DNA of 64,000 nt from Pacificispira sp965223125 (GTDB taxonomy: Bacteria > Pseudomonadota > Alphaproteobacteria > UBA8366 > Aestuariispiraceae), in contig OZ244984.1 of NCBI GenBank assembly GCA_965223125.1, positions 3,472,001 through 3,536,000 of the forward strand, read 5' to 3'. The notes below the pieces were generated by a model. The model worked only from the letters and a program-made list of their open reading frames with translations. It did no database searches and was not told the DNA's origin. Shown here piece after piece: positions 36,879 to 45,132 of the stretch (the first letter of the stretch is position 1; each line of letters opens with the position of its first letter). A program made the translations under genes and the position numbers.

Positions 36879-37427
36879 ATGGGCTGGTATTGCGACTATG
36901 CCATCGGCGATGCGGTCCATGGCTCCTACCACGATACGGAATACGGCTTTCCTGAAATGGATGAGCGACGCCTGTTCGAACGGCTGGTGATGGAGATCAT
37001 GCAGGCGGGACTGAACTGGGGTCTGATCCTGAAAAAGCGTGAAGGCCTGAATGCCGCCTTTGACGGGTTCGATGTCGATGCTGTTGCGGGTTATGGCGAG
37101 GCGGAGGTGGCGCGTTTGCTGGCCGATGCCAATATCGTGCGCAACCGACTGAAGGTGCATGCTGCGATCCATAATGCACAGGTGATCCAATCCCTGCGAC
37201 AGAGCCATGGTGGTTTCGCCGACTGGCTCGCCGCCCATCACCCGCTGACCAAGCCGCAATGGGTTAAACTGTTCAAGAAGACCTTCCGCTTCACGGGCGG
37301 AGAGATCACCGGCGAATTCCTGATGTCCATCGGCTATCTGCCCGGCACCCACCGCCCCGACTGCCCCGCCCAGTCCCGCATCACCGCCCTGTCACCTCCC
37401 TGGATGAAGGTTGGTGCAGATTTTTAA
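36879..37427 (+). CDS. tag: DNA-3-methyladenine glycosylase I
   Basis: Excises 3-methyladenine from alkylated DNA. The 182-residue protein shows the Tag pattern: WYCDYAIGDAVHGSYHDTEYGFP near residues 3-24, then LFERLVMEIMQAGLNWGLILKKREGL, and the zinc-binding His and Cys near the C-terminus (GTHRPDCP). The catalytic Glu is in LVMEIMQAGL. It sits 3 bp after the DUF1467 gene and is the last gene before the AT-rich accessory insert. Confidence 0.93.
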   Translation: MGWYCDYAIGDAVHGSYHDTEYGFPEMDERRLFERLVMEIMQAGLNWGLILKKREGLNAAFDGFDVDAVAGYGEAEVARLLADANIVRNRLKVHAAIHNAQVIQSLRQSHGGFADWLAAHHPLTKPQWVKLFKKTFRFTGGEITGEFLMSIGYLPGTHRPDCPAQSRITALSPPWMKVGADF

Positions 37428-37464
37428 GAGGCTGTGTGAAGCACTGGGATTTCGCTGATCCCTC

Positions 37465-37640
37465 TCACCCAACCCCGTTCAGCACCGTCATTACCGCCGT
37501 CTGCAGGGCGGTCGTCGCGATCACCATCGGGCCGTTCCAGCGCCAGGCGGTGGTCCAGCCGCTCTGGCCGGTGACGCGGGCCATGTAGAGATTGGTGGCG
37601 GAGAAGGGGGAGATGTTGGTGCCCTGCCTTCCAATCATTA
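37465..37640 (-). pseudogene. Remnant 3' end of a transporter gene (paralogue of the gene at 38407-39765)
   Basis: On the minus strand this stretch encodes QGTNISPFSATNLYMARV and the following C-terminal helix, ending NGVG-stop. That is almost the same as the C-terminus of the intact transporter at 38407-39765 (ending NGIW). DNA at 37475-37627 and 38415-38568 differs at only a handful of positions over about 150 bp. Upstream of QGTN the likeness falls away quickly (IICTPVLIMIG against the intact EILALALMVMW) and no start or N-terminal part exists. It is a decayed paralogue fragment with its own stop codon. Confidence 0.8.
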
Positions 37641-37734
37641 TCAGCACCGGAGTACAGATAATCCTCGGTAGCATCCGCAGGCACGGTCCTTGCACCTTTC
37701 GTCCATCGCCGACCATGTACCAACCGCGCATTAA

Positions 37735-38400
37735 GCTAAAAAATCAATATGATCGATAGTAAAAAAATAAATAAAAAGTCAGAAACGATATCCTTTTCAT
37801 CAAAATTTCCAAATACATATCAAATTTAATAGTTCCATCCTGAACAAATGTAACGCCAGAATGAGATAAACTTACACCTTCCTTACCGTAGGCGCTTATG
37901 TAAAATACCATCAGAATCAGTAAATATAAAAATGATATAAAAATCATTGATCGCTTTTTATCTCGATCTTTAAAAAAAATCATTGAAGAAGAAGAAAGTA
38001 TGCAAAAAAAAATTAATATCATGGAATATGCACTTGAATTTAAACTAATATAAATAGATTCAATAAAATCATATTTTCTATAAATAAAACTATAAAAAAC
38101 AATGGTAGATAAACCACATAAAAATGCCAAAAATAAAGAATACAACTGACCAAGGGCAGTTACCTTCAAAAATATAGGTTCTTTTAGTTTATTTTCCCTA
38201 CAGACCGTAAATTTACTCCGTATATTTCTGCACTGTTTTCCCATTTTTCGCTTCATACAGTTGATTCTAATCAGAACGATCACATCGAAGAATCAGAACC
38301 GGCTACAGACATTCTAATCCTGATGTCTCCTTCTCAATCATGATAAATAGTTCCTTTCTTTTTGATATACAATTTTTAGGTTAGTATAAGATGTTCTTAA
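37735..38400. other. AT-rich insert between transporter 3' ends
   Basis: Base composition drops abruptly to well under 35 % GC by eye, against about 60 % on both sides, and long A and T runs appear. The left change is near 37735 and the right near 38400, immediately before the stop of the intact transporter gene. It holds one gene (37744-38283) and a promoter-like AT-rich leader. No recombinase, transposase, tRNA fragment or terminal inverted repeat is visible. The composition indicates recent acquisition from an AT-rich source. Confidence 0.8.
37744..38283 (-). CDS. AT-rich hypothetical membrane protein (up to 179 residues)
   Basis: Not recognised. The product has four hydrophobic segments near residues 45-68, 83-105, 112-132 and 160-176, separated by short loops rich in Lys, Ser and Tyr (FFKDRDKKRS, IYRKYDFIES). 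The N-terminal 40 residues are strongly basic with two Cys. Codon use (ATA, AAA, TTT, AGA) is quite unlike the neighbours. The start is uncertain: GTG 38283 gives the longest form, while ATG codons at 38256 and 38244 give shorter ones. It is transcribed towards the remnant transporter end. A cargo gene of an acquired segment is the best description; I cannot assign a function. Confidence 0.6.
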   Translation of the reverse strand: MIVLIRINCMKRKMGKQCRNIRSKFTVCRENKLKEPIFLKVTALGQLYSLFLAFLCGLSTIVFYSFIYRKYDFIESIYISLNSSAYSMILIFFCILSSSSMIFFKDRDKKRSMIFISFLYLLILMVFYISAYGKEGVSLSHSGVTFVQDGTIKFDMYLEILMKRISFLTFYLFFYYRSY

Positions 38401-38406
38401 TCACCG

Positions 38407-39765
38407 CTACCAGATCCCGTTCAGCACCGTCATTACCGCCGCCAGCAGGGCGGTCGTCGCGATCACCATCGGGCCGTTCCAGCGCCAGGCGGTGGTCCAG
38501 CCGCTTTGGCCGGTGACGCGGGCCATGTAGAGATTGGTGGCGGAGAAGGGGGAGATGTTGGTACCCTGTCCCCACATCACCATCAGCGCCAGGGCCAGGA
38601 TTTCCGGGCGCACACCAATCACCTCCGGCGTCAGGATGGAAGTGACCAGCACCACGGTCACGACGGGATGCAGGCCGATGGCGCTGGCCATTGCATAGCC
38701 GACCATGATCGCGACCAGGATCACGCCGGACGGCAGGCCCAAACGGGCGATCCATTCTCCGGCCCCGCCATCGGGTACCAGAGCGGCGATGCCGACGCCC
38801 AGCATGTTCGCCCCGGTGAACAGCAATGCCTCTCCACGCAGGCCGGGAAGGCCGGTGACGACCGATTGCACCATGCCCCGTGCGCCATCGCCGGTCCCGC
38901 CGCGCCGGATCATTGCGGCCCAGCACAGGGCATAGACCGGCGCGGTGACGGCCAGCGCGATTGGTATCGACCAGTCCAGCCCTTCCACCAATCCGATGAT
39001 GCAGCCGAACAGCGTGATCAGGATCGCCAGCAGCTTCGCCCAGATCGCGGCGGAAAGCGGCGGCGGAGGCGGTTTGACCTCCGCCGGGGGCACCAGCCGG
39101 GGGCGGGAGAACAGCCGGTCCACGCTCCAGCTCCAGACCAGCAGCCCCATGGCGATGACGAAGCCCGTCGGGCCGACCGCGATCCAGCTTGCCCCCGGCA
39201 CGGAAGCGACGATCACCGCCGTTCCGACATAGAGCGGCGACCAGCAGGTTCCTGCCCCGAAACCCTGGATCATGGCGCGGCTGAGGCGCTTCTGCAGCTG
39301 CTCGGATACACCCTTCGCGACCATCGGGGTCAGCAGGGAGAGTCCCGCGAGATTGAAGGCGACACCCAGGAAATGCCCGACCGCGGCAACCCAGGCAAAG
39401 CGGCGGCCCGGTGGTTGCGCCAGCACCGTTTCCCGCACGGCCAGCAGCGACGGACTCTGGGCCGAGGGTATCTGCAACCAGGCGACCGACGCGAAAAGCA
39501 GCAGGAAGGGCAGCACCCGCAGCACGCCGGTATTGAGCACCGCCACCGGGTCATCGGTCAGCAGCGCCATGCCGACCCCGCCCAGCATCAGGGCCGTGCC
39601 GACCATCCGCTGCAACATCGGGATATGGCGGTATTCGAGGATCAGGAAGACGACGACACAGCCTGCAGCCGCCTGCTTCAACGCACCGAGGCCGGATAAC
39701 TCACCCACCACGGTCAGCACCGCGATGGCCATAAACAGGAAGGTCGAAAGACGCTCGCGGTTCAT
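38407..39765 (-). CDS. Multi-spanning membrane transporter, family uncertain
   Basis: A 452-residue integral membrane protein with about 11-13 hydrophobic segments in two similar halves. The C-terminal half contains a GLHPVVTVVLVTSI loop and GQGTNISPFSATN, a layout reminiscent of the ion-transporter superfamily (ArsB, CitM and DctM-like proteins), where helix hairpins carry such small-residue motifs. A Pro-rich loop (PPPPPLS) sits between the halves near residue 235. No substrate can be named. The 3' end is duplicated 0.94 kb downstream as a remnant, and the AT-rich insert begins immediately after its stop. Confidence 0.75.
   Translation of the reverse strand: MNRERLSTFLFMAIAVLTVVGELSGLGALKQAAAGCVVVFLILEYRHIPMLQRMVGTALMLGGVGMALLTDDPVAVLNTGVLRVLPFLLLFASVAWLQIPSAQSPSLLAVRETVLAQPPGRRFAWVAAVGHFLGVAFNLAGLSLLTPMVAKGVSEQLQKRLSRAMIQGFGAGTCWSPLYVGTAVIVASVPGASWIAVGPTGFVIAMGLLVWSWSVDRLFSRPRLVPPAEVKPPPPPLSAAIWAKLLAILITLFGCIIGLVEGLDWSIPIALAVTAPVYALCWAAMIRRGGTGDGARGMVQSVVTGLPGLRGEALLFTGANMLGVGIAALVPDGGAGEWIARLGLPSGVILVAIMVGYAMASAIGLHPVVTVVLVTSILTPEVIGVRPEILALALMVMWGQGTNISPFSATNLYMARVTGQSGWTTAWRWNGPMVIATTALLAAVMTVLNGIW
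38415..38568. repeat. Direct repeat copy B (3' end of the intact transporter gene)
   Basis: This is the intact-gene copy of the approximately 150-bp near-identical direct repeat whose other copy is at 37475-37627. The visible differences are few, for example CCGCCAGC against CCGTCTGC, CTTTGG against CTCTGG and GTACCC against GTGCCC. The repeats enclose the AT-rich insert. Confidence 0.85.
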
Positions 39766-39831
39766 TCGTCCTTCCTCATGGGAGTGTGATCGGCGACGAA
39801 ACGAAAGGAAATAGGCTGCTCCGACTCCAAC

Positions 39832-39931
39832 CCGTCACCCCGGAAGACGCGCAGCGGCTGTCCGGGGTCCAGAGCAACCAGCAGGGAATCGAACCTGCTG
39901 CTCTAGACTCCCGCCTTCGCGGGAGTGACGG
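39832..39931. repeat. 100-bp multi-hairpin intergenic element (REP-like)
   Basis: Outer arms CCGTCAC (39832-39838) and GTGACGG (39925-39931) enclose three hairpins. The first is ACCCCGGA (39837-39844) with TCCGGGGT (39861-39868). The second is CAGCAGG (39879-39885) with CCTGCTG (39894-39900). The third is ACTCCCGC (39907-39914), loop CTTC, with GCGGGAGT (39919-39926). The whole could fold into a closed multi-branch structure. Similar GC-rich palindromes are common intergenic repeats in alphaproteobacteria. It lies between two minus-strand transporter genes, downstream of the MFS gene stop. Confidence 0.75.
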
Positions 39932-39995
39932 TAGGATTCCCTTGATTTTCGTTTCCATGACAGTGGAAGAGCCTATTAAGGTCACCAACCGGACC

Positions 39996-41258
39996 TTACT
40001 CGGCAGCAGCCGGATTGAGCTTGGTCGGTGTCGACGGCTCTGCTTCCGGTTCGGCTCCGAATTGATCCCTGGGTTGGCGTGGCAGCAGCCCGACCACGAT
40101 CACGACCAGTGCGGCAAGCAGGCTGTAGCCCAGCAACAGAGCCGTAAAACTCCCCGTTTCCTCCCGAACCTGCGTGATCAGGAACAGGCCCAGCGGCCCG
40201 GCCCCAAAGGAGACGACGAACTTGATCCCGAAGACGACGCCCTGATGCTCGGCGGGCGCGAAGCGGGACAGCATCATGTTTTCCGCTGGCAGGATCGCCG
40301 TTCCCGCCATGGCGAGCGCGATGGCGGCAAGGCCCAGCGGAATGCCGGAATACTCTGCCAGCACAAACAGCAATGGTGCCTGGAACAGCCAGAGGAAGAG
40401 ATAAACGCGCTTGAGGCTGAACCGGTCGGCCAGCACGCCGCCGACAAGCTGCATCGCCGCCCCGATGGCATAGACCGCACCGACTGCCGTCCCGACCAGC
40501 CCGATCTCGCCGGAGAGCAGGTCGACCATTCGTTCCTCGAACAGTTTCGGCATCATGTTCTGGACGCTGTTATAGATCAGGCCCAGCACGAACATCGGGA
40601 TCATCATCAGGGCCACGGCCTTCAGATTGCCGCCCGCCGTCGCCTTGTCCCGACGATTGGCAGCGACCTTCGCGCCTTCGGTTACACGACCCGTCCGCAT
40701 CGCATACCACATGGCAAAGCCGATGGCGGTGCAGATCGTACCCGGAATGACGAAGGCCCCGCGCCAGCCGAAAATCTCGATCAGCCAGCCGGTTCCAACT
40801 GCTGCTCCGGCGGCCCCCAGACCACCGAAAATCCCATTCACCGCCAGCCGCATGCCGGTCTTGCCCGCGCTGGTTTTGATCACCCAGGGAATGCCAACCG
40901 GATGATAGATCGCACCGAACAGACCCAGACCAGCAAGGAACAGCATCAGCGCCGTCTCTGTCTCGACGAAGCCGCAGGCAACAGTCGCCGCCCCCATGCC
41001 AAGGAACATCACCACCAGCATGCCCGGACTGGACCAGCGATCCGCCAGCCGTCCGGCGGGCAGGGCGCAGAGACCGATCAGCAGCGCCGCCGGAAACCAG
41101 AGCTGCATCAGCGCCTCATAAGACGTCTGCCAGTCCCGCTCAATCGCCAGCACGATGGTGAAATACATCGCGGCAAAATAGTGAAACAGAAAATGGCCCG
41201 CATTGGAAAAGGCGGCAGCCAGTTTCGGCGAGGCCCGCCCGATGGGTTCCTGCTGCAT
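39996..41258 (-). CDS. Major facilitator superfamily transporter
   Basis: A 420-residue protein with 12 membrane helices and a central cytoplasmic loop near residues 190-215 (RTGRVTEGAKVAANRRDKA). The loop-2 MFS motif appears as GRLADRWSSPGML near residue 67-79. The N-terminal half resembles the fosmidomycin-resistance/Fsr-like group (AIYHPVGIPWVIK near 115-127), which points to efflux of a small organic anion, but the substrate is not known. The start is ATG 41258. It lies upstream of the 100-bp repeat element and downstream of dnaE on the same strand, with 117 bp between them. Confidence 0.85.
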   Translation of the reverse strand: MQQEPIGRASPKLAAAFSNAGHFLFHYFAAMYFTIVLAIERDWQTSYEALMQLWFPAALLIGLCALPAGRLADRWSSPGMLVVMFLGMGAATVACGFVETETALMLFLAGLGLFGAIYHPVGIPWVIKTSAGKTGMRLAVNGIFGGLGAAGAAVGTGWLIEIFGWRGAFVIPGTICTAIGFAMWYAMRTGRVTEGAKVAANRRDKATAGGNLKAVALMMIPMFVLGLIYNSVQNMMPKLFEERMVDLLSGEIGLVGTAVGAVYAIGAAMQLVGGVLADRFSLKRVYLFLWLFQAPLLFVLAEYSGIPLGLAAIALAMAGTAILPAENMMLSRFAPAEHQGVVFGIKFVVSFGAGPLGLFLITQVREETGSFTALLLGYSLLAALVVIVVGLLPRQPRDQFGAEPEAEPSTPTKLNPAAAE

Positions 41259-41375
41259 TCAGGTCGCTCTGACTTGTTACGGGATCAACATCGCATCCTT
41301 GCAACCGGCGCTCAAGCCGACAGAAGTGCATAGAAGCTTTGCCGTGCAGTTGCTAAAGAAGGCCGCCGGGTACCG

Positions 41376-44300
41376 TTACAAATCCTGCACGTCCACAATA
41401 CCGGGGATCGATTTGATTGCTTGACGGAAGGCGGCATTGACCTGGAAGCCTTTTTCGAGGGCAAAATCGACATCACCTTCACCGGTATTCAATGCGCGGA
41501 TTTCGATACGGCCGCGACCGGGGCGGGCATGGCCTTCGAAGACCCGTTTCAGCGCGTCCAGCGGATCAGTGGCGTCAAGTACGATGCGCATTCCGTTCGC
41601 GGCCTGAGCGGCTTCCTCCTCCAGCGATTTCACTGCATTGGCGGTCAACCGCAGTTCTGCTTCTGGACCTTCGCCCTTCTTGTCGATATTCACCGTGACG
41701 ATCAGTGGCTGGCCGGACTCCAGCAATTCCCGCGCACCGCTGAGGGTTTCGGAGAACAGAGTCACCTCGAAATTGCCGCTGGCATCGGACATCGACACAA
41801 AGGCCATCTTGGATCCGCGCTTGGTCGTCATGATACGACGCGCGCCAACCAGACCGGCCAGTTTGACCCCTTTGGAAAGCGGCACGCGGCCCGCCTGTAC
41901 TTCGGCCCATTGACTGATCCCCAGCTTGCCGAAGCTGGCGGAATAGGCCTCCAGCGGATGGGCCGACATATAGAAGCCGATGGCGTCGAACTCATAGCCT
42001 AGTTTCTCCGTCGGCGGCCATTCCGGGGCTGTGGAAAGCTTCGGTCGGTTCACTTCGACCATATCCCCACCGAACAGGCCGGTCTGGGCGCTGGTCCGGT
42101 CGGCCTGGGTCGCGGCACCGTGCCCCAGAATGCTCTCCAGGCTGTCGAACAGGCGGCGGCGATGCGGCTCCAGACTGTCGAAGGCACCAGCCTTGATCAG
42201 ATTTTCGACGGAACGCTTGTTCAGCGACTTGACCTCGACCCGTTCGGCGAAATCGAAGATATCCTTGAACGGTCCGCCCTCTTTCCGGGCGGCGATCACG
42301 CCCTCCATCGCGCCCGCCCCGACATTCTTCAACGCCGCAAGTGCATAGCGCACGCAGCGCTCGCCGCTCTCGGTCGTCTCCACCGAGAAATCAACGGCGG
42401 AGCGGTTCACGTCGGGTGGCAGCAGGCCGATCTTGAGGCGGCCAATTTCCTCCCGGAAGACGTTCAGCTTGTCGGTATTGTGCATGTCGAGCGTCATGGA
42501 CGCGGCCATGAATTCAACCGGATAATTCGCCTTCAGCCAGGCGGTCTGATAGGCGACCAGCGCATAGGCGGCCGCGTGGGACTTGTTGAACCCATATCCG
42601 GCGAAGGCGTTGATCAGGTCGAATATCTCATTCGCCTGCTTGGCCTCGACATCGGAATGCTCCTTCGCACCGGCGACAAAAATCGCCCGCTGCTCATCCA
42701 TCTCCGCCTGGATTTTCTTGCCCATGGCGCGGCGCAGCAGGTCCGCCCCACCCAGCGTATAGCCTGCTAGGACCTGAGCCATCTGCATGACCTGTTCCTG
42801 ATAGATCGGGATGCCGAAGGTTTCCGCCAGCACCGGCTCCAGCTTGGGATGGGGATACTTGGGAACCTCCTGACCATGCTTGCGCTTGATATAGGTCGGA
42901 ATGTTCTCCATCGGCCCCGGACGATAGAGCGCCACGACGGCAATCAGATCCTCCAGCCGGTCAGGCTTCAGCGTCTTCAGCACGTCGCGCATGCCGGAGC
43001 TTTCCAACTGGAACACCCCGGTCGAAATCCCCTTGCACAGCATCTCGAAACTTTTCGGGTCATCCAGCGGGATCTTGGTGATGTCCAGCGGCCCGGTCGA
43101 ATCCGGGCGCTGATCGATCAGCCTGCGGGCCTTGTCGATCACCGTCAGGGTCTTCAACCCCAGAAAGTCGAACTTCACCAGCCCGGCCTGCTCAACATAC
43201 TTCATGTTGAACTGCGTCACCGGAATTTCCGAACGCGGATCGCGATAGAGTGCGACCAGTTCGTGCAGGGGCCGATCGCCGATCACCACACCCGCTGCAT
43301 GGGTCGAGGCATGGCGGTAGAGCCCTTCCAGTGCCTTTGCCATTTTGACCAGCCGGGCGACGGCCTCATCCTCGTAAATCTGCGCCTGCAACAGCGGCTC
43401 ACCCTCAATCGCCTGGGTCAGGGTCACCGGATTGGCCGGGTTGTTCGGCACCAGCTTGCAGATCCGGTCGACCTGACCATAGGGCATTTGCAGCACGCGC
43501 CCGACATCGCGCAGAACCGCACGGGCCTGCAATTTTCCGAAGGTGATGATCTGGGCGACCTTGTCCGTGCCATATTCGGCCTGGACATAATTGATCACCT
43601 CGTCGCGCCGGTCCTGACAGAAATCGATATCGAAATCAGGCATCGACACGCGTTCGGGATTCAGGAACCGCTCGAACAGCAGATTATAGCGCAGCGGATC
43701 CAGATCGGTGATGGTCAGTGCCCAGGCGACGACCGAGCCAGCCCCGGAGCCGCGGCCCGGCCCGACCGGAATGTCCTGCGCCTTGGTCCACTGGATGAAG
43801 TCCGCAACGATCAGGAAATAACCGGGAAAGCCCATCTGCCCGATCACGTCCAGTTCGAAATCCAGCCGTTCGCGATAGGGTCTGGCGGTTGCCTCGCGCA
43901 TCGCCGCATCCATATCCGGCTCGAAGACCTCTTCTTCCAGCCGCTTTTCCAGTCCGGCCACGGACAGGTCGCGCAACGCCTCCTGCGCAGTACGGTCACC
44001 GCGCTTCTTGTAATCGGGCAGCAGCGGCTTGATCTTTTCCGGCATATAGGCGCAGCGCCGGGCAATCACGACGGTATTGTCCACCGCTTCCGGCAGATCG
44101 GCGAACAGCGCGCGCATCTCCTGCGCGGACTTCAGCCGATGATGTGGTGTCAGCTTGCGCCGGTTTGGATCGGTAATGACGGTTCCCTGGGCGATACAGA
44201 GCAGCGCGTCATGGGCCTCGTACATCTCCTCGGTCGGGAAATAGCAGTCATTGGTGGCGACCAGCGGCAGGTCGTGGCGATAGGCGATATCAATCAGCCC

Positions 44301-44879
44301 GGCCTCGATCCGGTTTTCCTCAACCAGATGATGGCGCTGGATTTCGATATAGAACCGCCCCGGAAAGATCGCGGCGAGCGCCTGTGCGCATTCTGCCGCC
44401 GCCGTATCCTGCCCGTCAATCAGCAGCCGCCCGACCGGTCCGTCCGGACCACCGCCGAGGCAGATCAATCCGTCCGAATGCGCCGCCAGATCCGACATGC
44501 CGACCTGTGGCGTCTCCCCCGGTTCGGAGGTCAGATAGGAATCGCTGACCAGCTTCATCAGGTTCTCATAGCCCGGCCCATCCTGGGCCAGCAGCACGAT
44601 CCTGTCCGGTGCGGGACGCAGTCCGACCTGAAGCCCGGCCCCGTCGCGCTCCTCCCGCCGCAGGCTCAACTGTACGCCAGTGATCGGCTGCACCCCGGCC
44701 TCGCTGGCCGCCTGGGCGAATTCCAGTGCACCGAACATGTTGTTGGTATCGGTAATCGCGACGGCCGGCATTTTCTGCCCGACGCAAAGCTTCACCAGAT
44801 CCTTGACGCGAATTGCCCCCTCCGCCAGCGAATAGGCGGAATGGACGCGCAGATGAACGAAATCGGCATGCTGTGTCAT
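41376..44879 (-). CDS. dnaE: DNA polymerase III alpha subunit
   Basis: The replicative polymerase, 1167 residues, of the DnaE1 type. The PHP domain opens the protein (MTQHADFVHLRVHSAYSLAEGA). The catalytic aspartates appear in PDFDIDFCQDRR, and the family blocks FGKLQARAVLRDVGRV and GYGFNKSHAAAYALVAY follow. A helix-hairpin-helix region comes next, and the C-terminal OB domain starts near residue 980 (VKLAGLVGARRIMTTKRGSKMAFV). ATG 44879 is chosen because the conserved N-terminus begins there. A GTG 18 codons upstream is in frame but adds unconserved residues. The gene is on the opposite strand to the nuo block. Confidence 0.96.
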   Translation of the reverse strand: MTQHADFVHLRVHSAYSLAEGAIRVKDLVKLCVGQKMPAVAITDTNNMFGALEFAQAASEAGVQPITGVQLSLRREERDGAGLQVGLRPAPDRIVLLAQDGPGYENLMKLVSDSYLTSEPGETPQVGMSDLAAHSDGLICLGGGPDGPVGRLLIDGQDTAAAECAQALAAIFPGRFYIEIQRHHLVEENRIEAGLIDIAYRHDLPLVATNDCYFPTEEMYEAHDALLCIAQGTVITDPNRRKLTPHHRLKSAQEMRALFADLPEAVDNTVVIARRCAYMPEKIKPLLPDYKKRGDRTAQEALRDLSVAGLEKRLEEEVFEPDMDAAMREATARPYRERLDFELDVIGQMGFPGYFLIVADFIQWTKAQDIPVGPGRGSGAGSVVAWALTITDLDPLRYNLLFERFLNPERVSMPDFDIDFCQDRRDEVINYVQAEYGTDKVAQIITFGKLQARAVLRDVGRVLQMPYGQVDRICKLVPNNPANPVTLTQAIEGEPLLQAQIYEDEAVARLVKMAKALEGLYRHASTHAAGVVIGDRPLHELVALYRDPRSEIPVTQFNMKYVEQAGLVKFDFLGLKTLTVIDKARRLIDQRPDSTGPLDITKIPLDDPKSFEMLCKGISTGVFQLESSGMRDVLKTLKPDRLEDLIAVVALYRPGPMENIPTYIKRKHGQEVPKYPHPKLEPVLAETFGIPIYQEQVMQMAQVLAGYTLGGADLLRRAMGKKIQAEMDEQRAIFVAGAKEHSDVEAKQANEIFDLINAFAGYGFNKSHAAAYALVAYQTAWLKANYPVEFMAASMTLDMHNTDKLNVFREEIGRLKIGLLPPDVNRSAVDFSVETTESGERCVRYALAALKNVGAGAMEGVIAARKEGGPFKDIFDFAERVEVKSLNKRSVENLIKAGAFDSLEPHRRRLFDSLESILGHGAATQADRTSAQTGLFGGDMVEVNRPKLSTAPEWPPTEKLGYEFDAIGFYMSAHPLEAYSASFGKLGISQWAEVQAGRVPLSKGVKLAGLVGARRIMTTKRGSKMAFVSMSDASGNFEVTLFSETLSGARELLESGQPLIVTVNIDKKGEGPEAELRLTANAVKSLEEEAAQAANGMRIVLDATDPLDALKRVFEGHARPGRGRIEIRALNTGEGDVDFALEKGFQVNAAFRQAIKSIPGIVDVQDL

Positions 44880-45088
44880 GCGCAACAGATTACGTCCGAT
44901 TCCCGTTCTGTCACCGGGAACGGTCGTGAACACGGTGGATTTATCTGGATAACCCGGTGGAGAACCTTGTCGTGCAGAAGTATTGCGCTGATGACTGCTG
45001 GGTGATTTTCCAATGTCGGAACGTTAATGGAAATTCAGGATGTTCGACGGTGGAGCATCGATCCTGATCCGCGCATGTAAATGAGGGC

Positions 45089-45123
45089 ATAGCCTCGATT
45101 GGATTCTGGCCCATCGCGGCTAT
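45089..45123 (-). terminator. Possible terminator hairpin after the M24 peptidase gene
   Basis: ATAGCC..GAT (45089-45099) and ATC..GGCTAT (45113-45123) form a stem with a two-base internal mismatch, a few bases past the peptidase stop. No clear T tract follows on the minus strand, so this is weak. Confidence 0.25.
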
Positions 45124-45132
45124 TTCAGAAAA

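Noticed and set aside
37735..38400. Insertion sequence or prophage remnant
   Set aside because: No transposase, integrase, terminal inverted repeats or phage genes are visible. Only base composition and flanking duplications mark the segment as acquired.
39977..39998. Hairpin TAAGGTC/GACCTTA over the MFS stop codon
   Set aside because: The stem is perfect, but no T tract follows on the minus strand, so I do not call it a terminator.
39786..41333. A 515-codon plus-strand frame opposite the MFS transporter
   Set aside because: It has Gln/His/Arg-rich antisense composition, while the minus strand gives a clean 12-helix transporter.
42849..45005. A 718-codon open frame on the plus strand opposite dnaE
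   Set aside because: It is an antisense shadow of dnaE. The dnaE frame has all polymerase motifs and the plus-strand reading has no family character.
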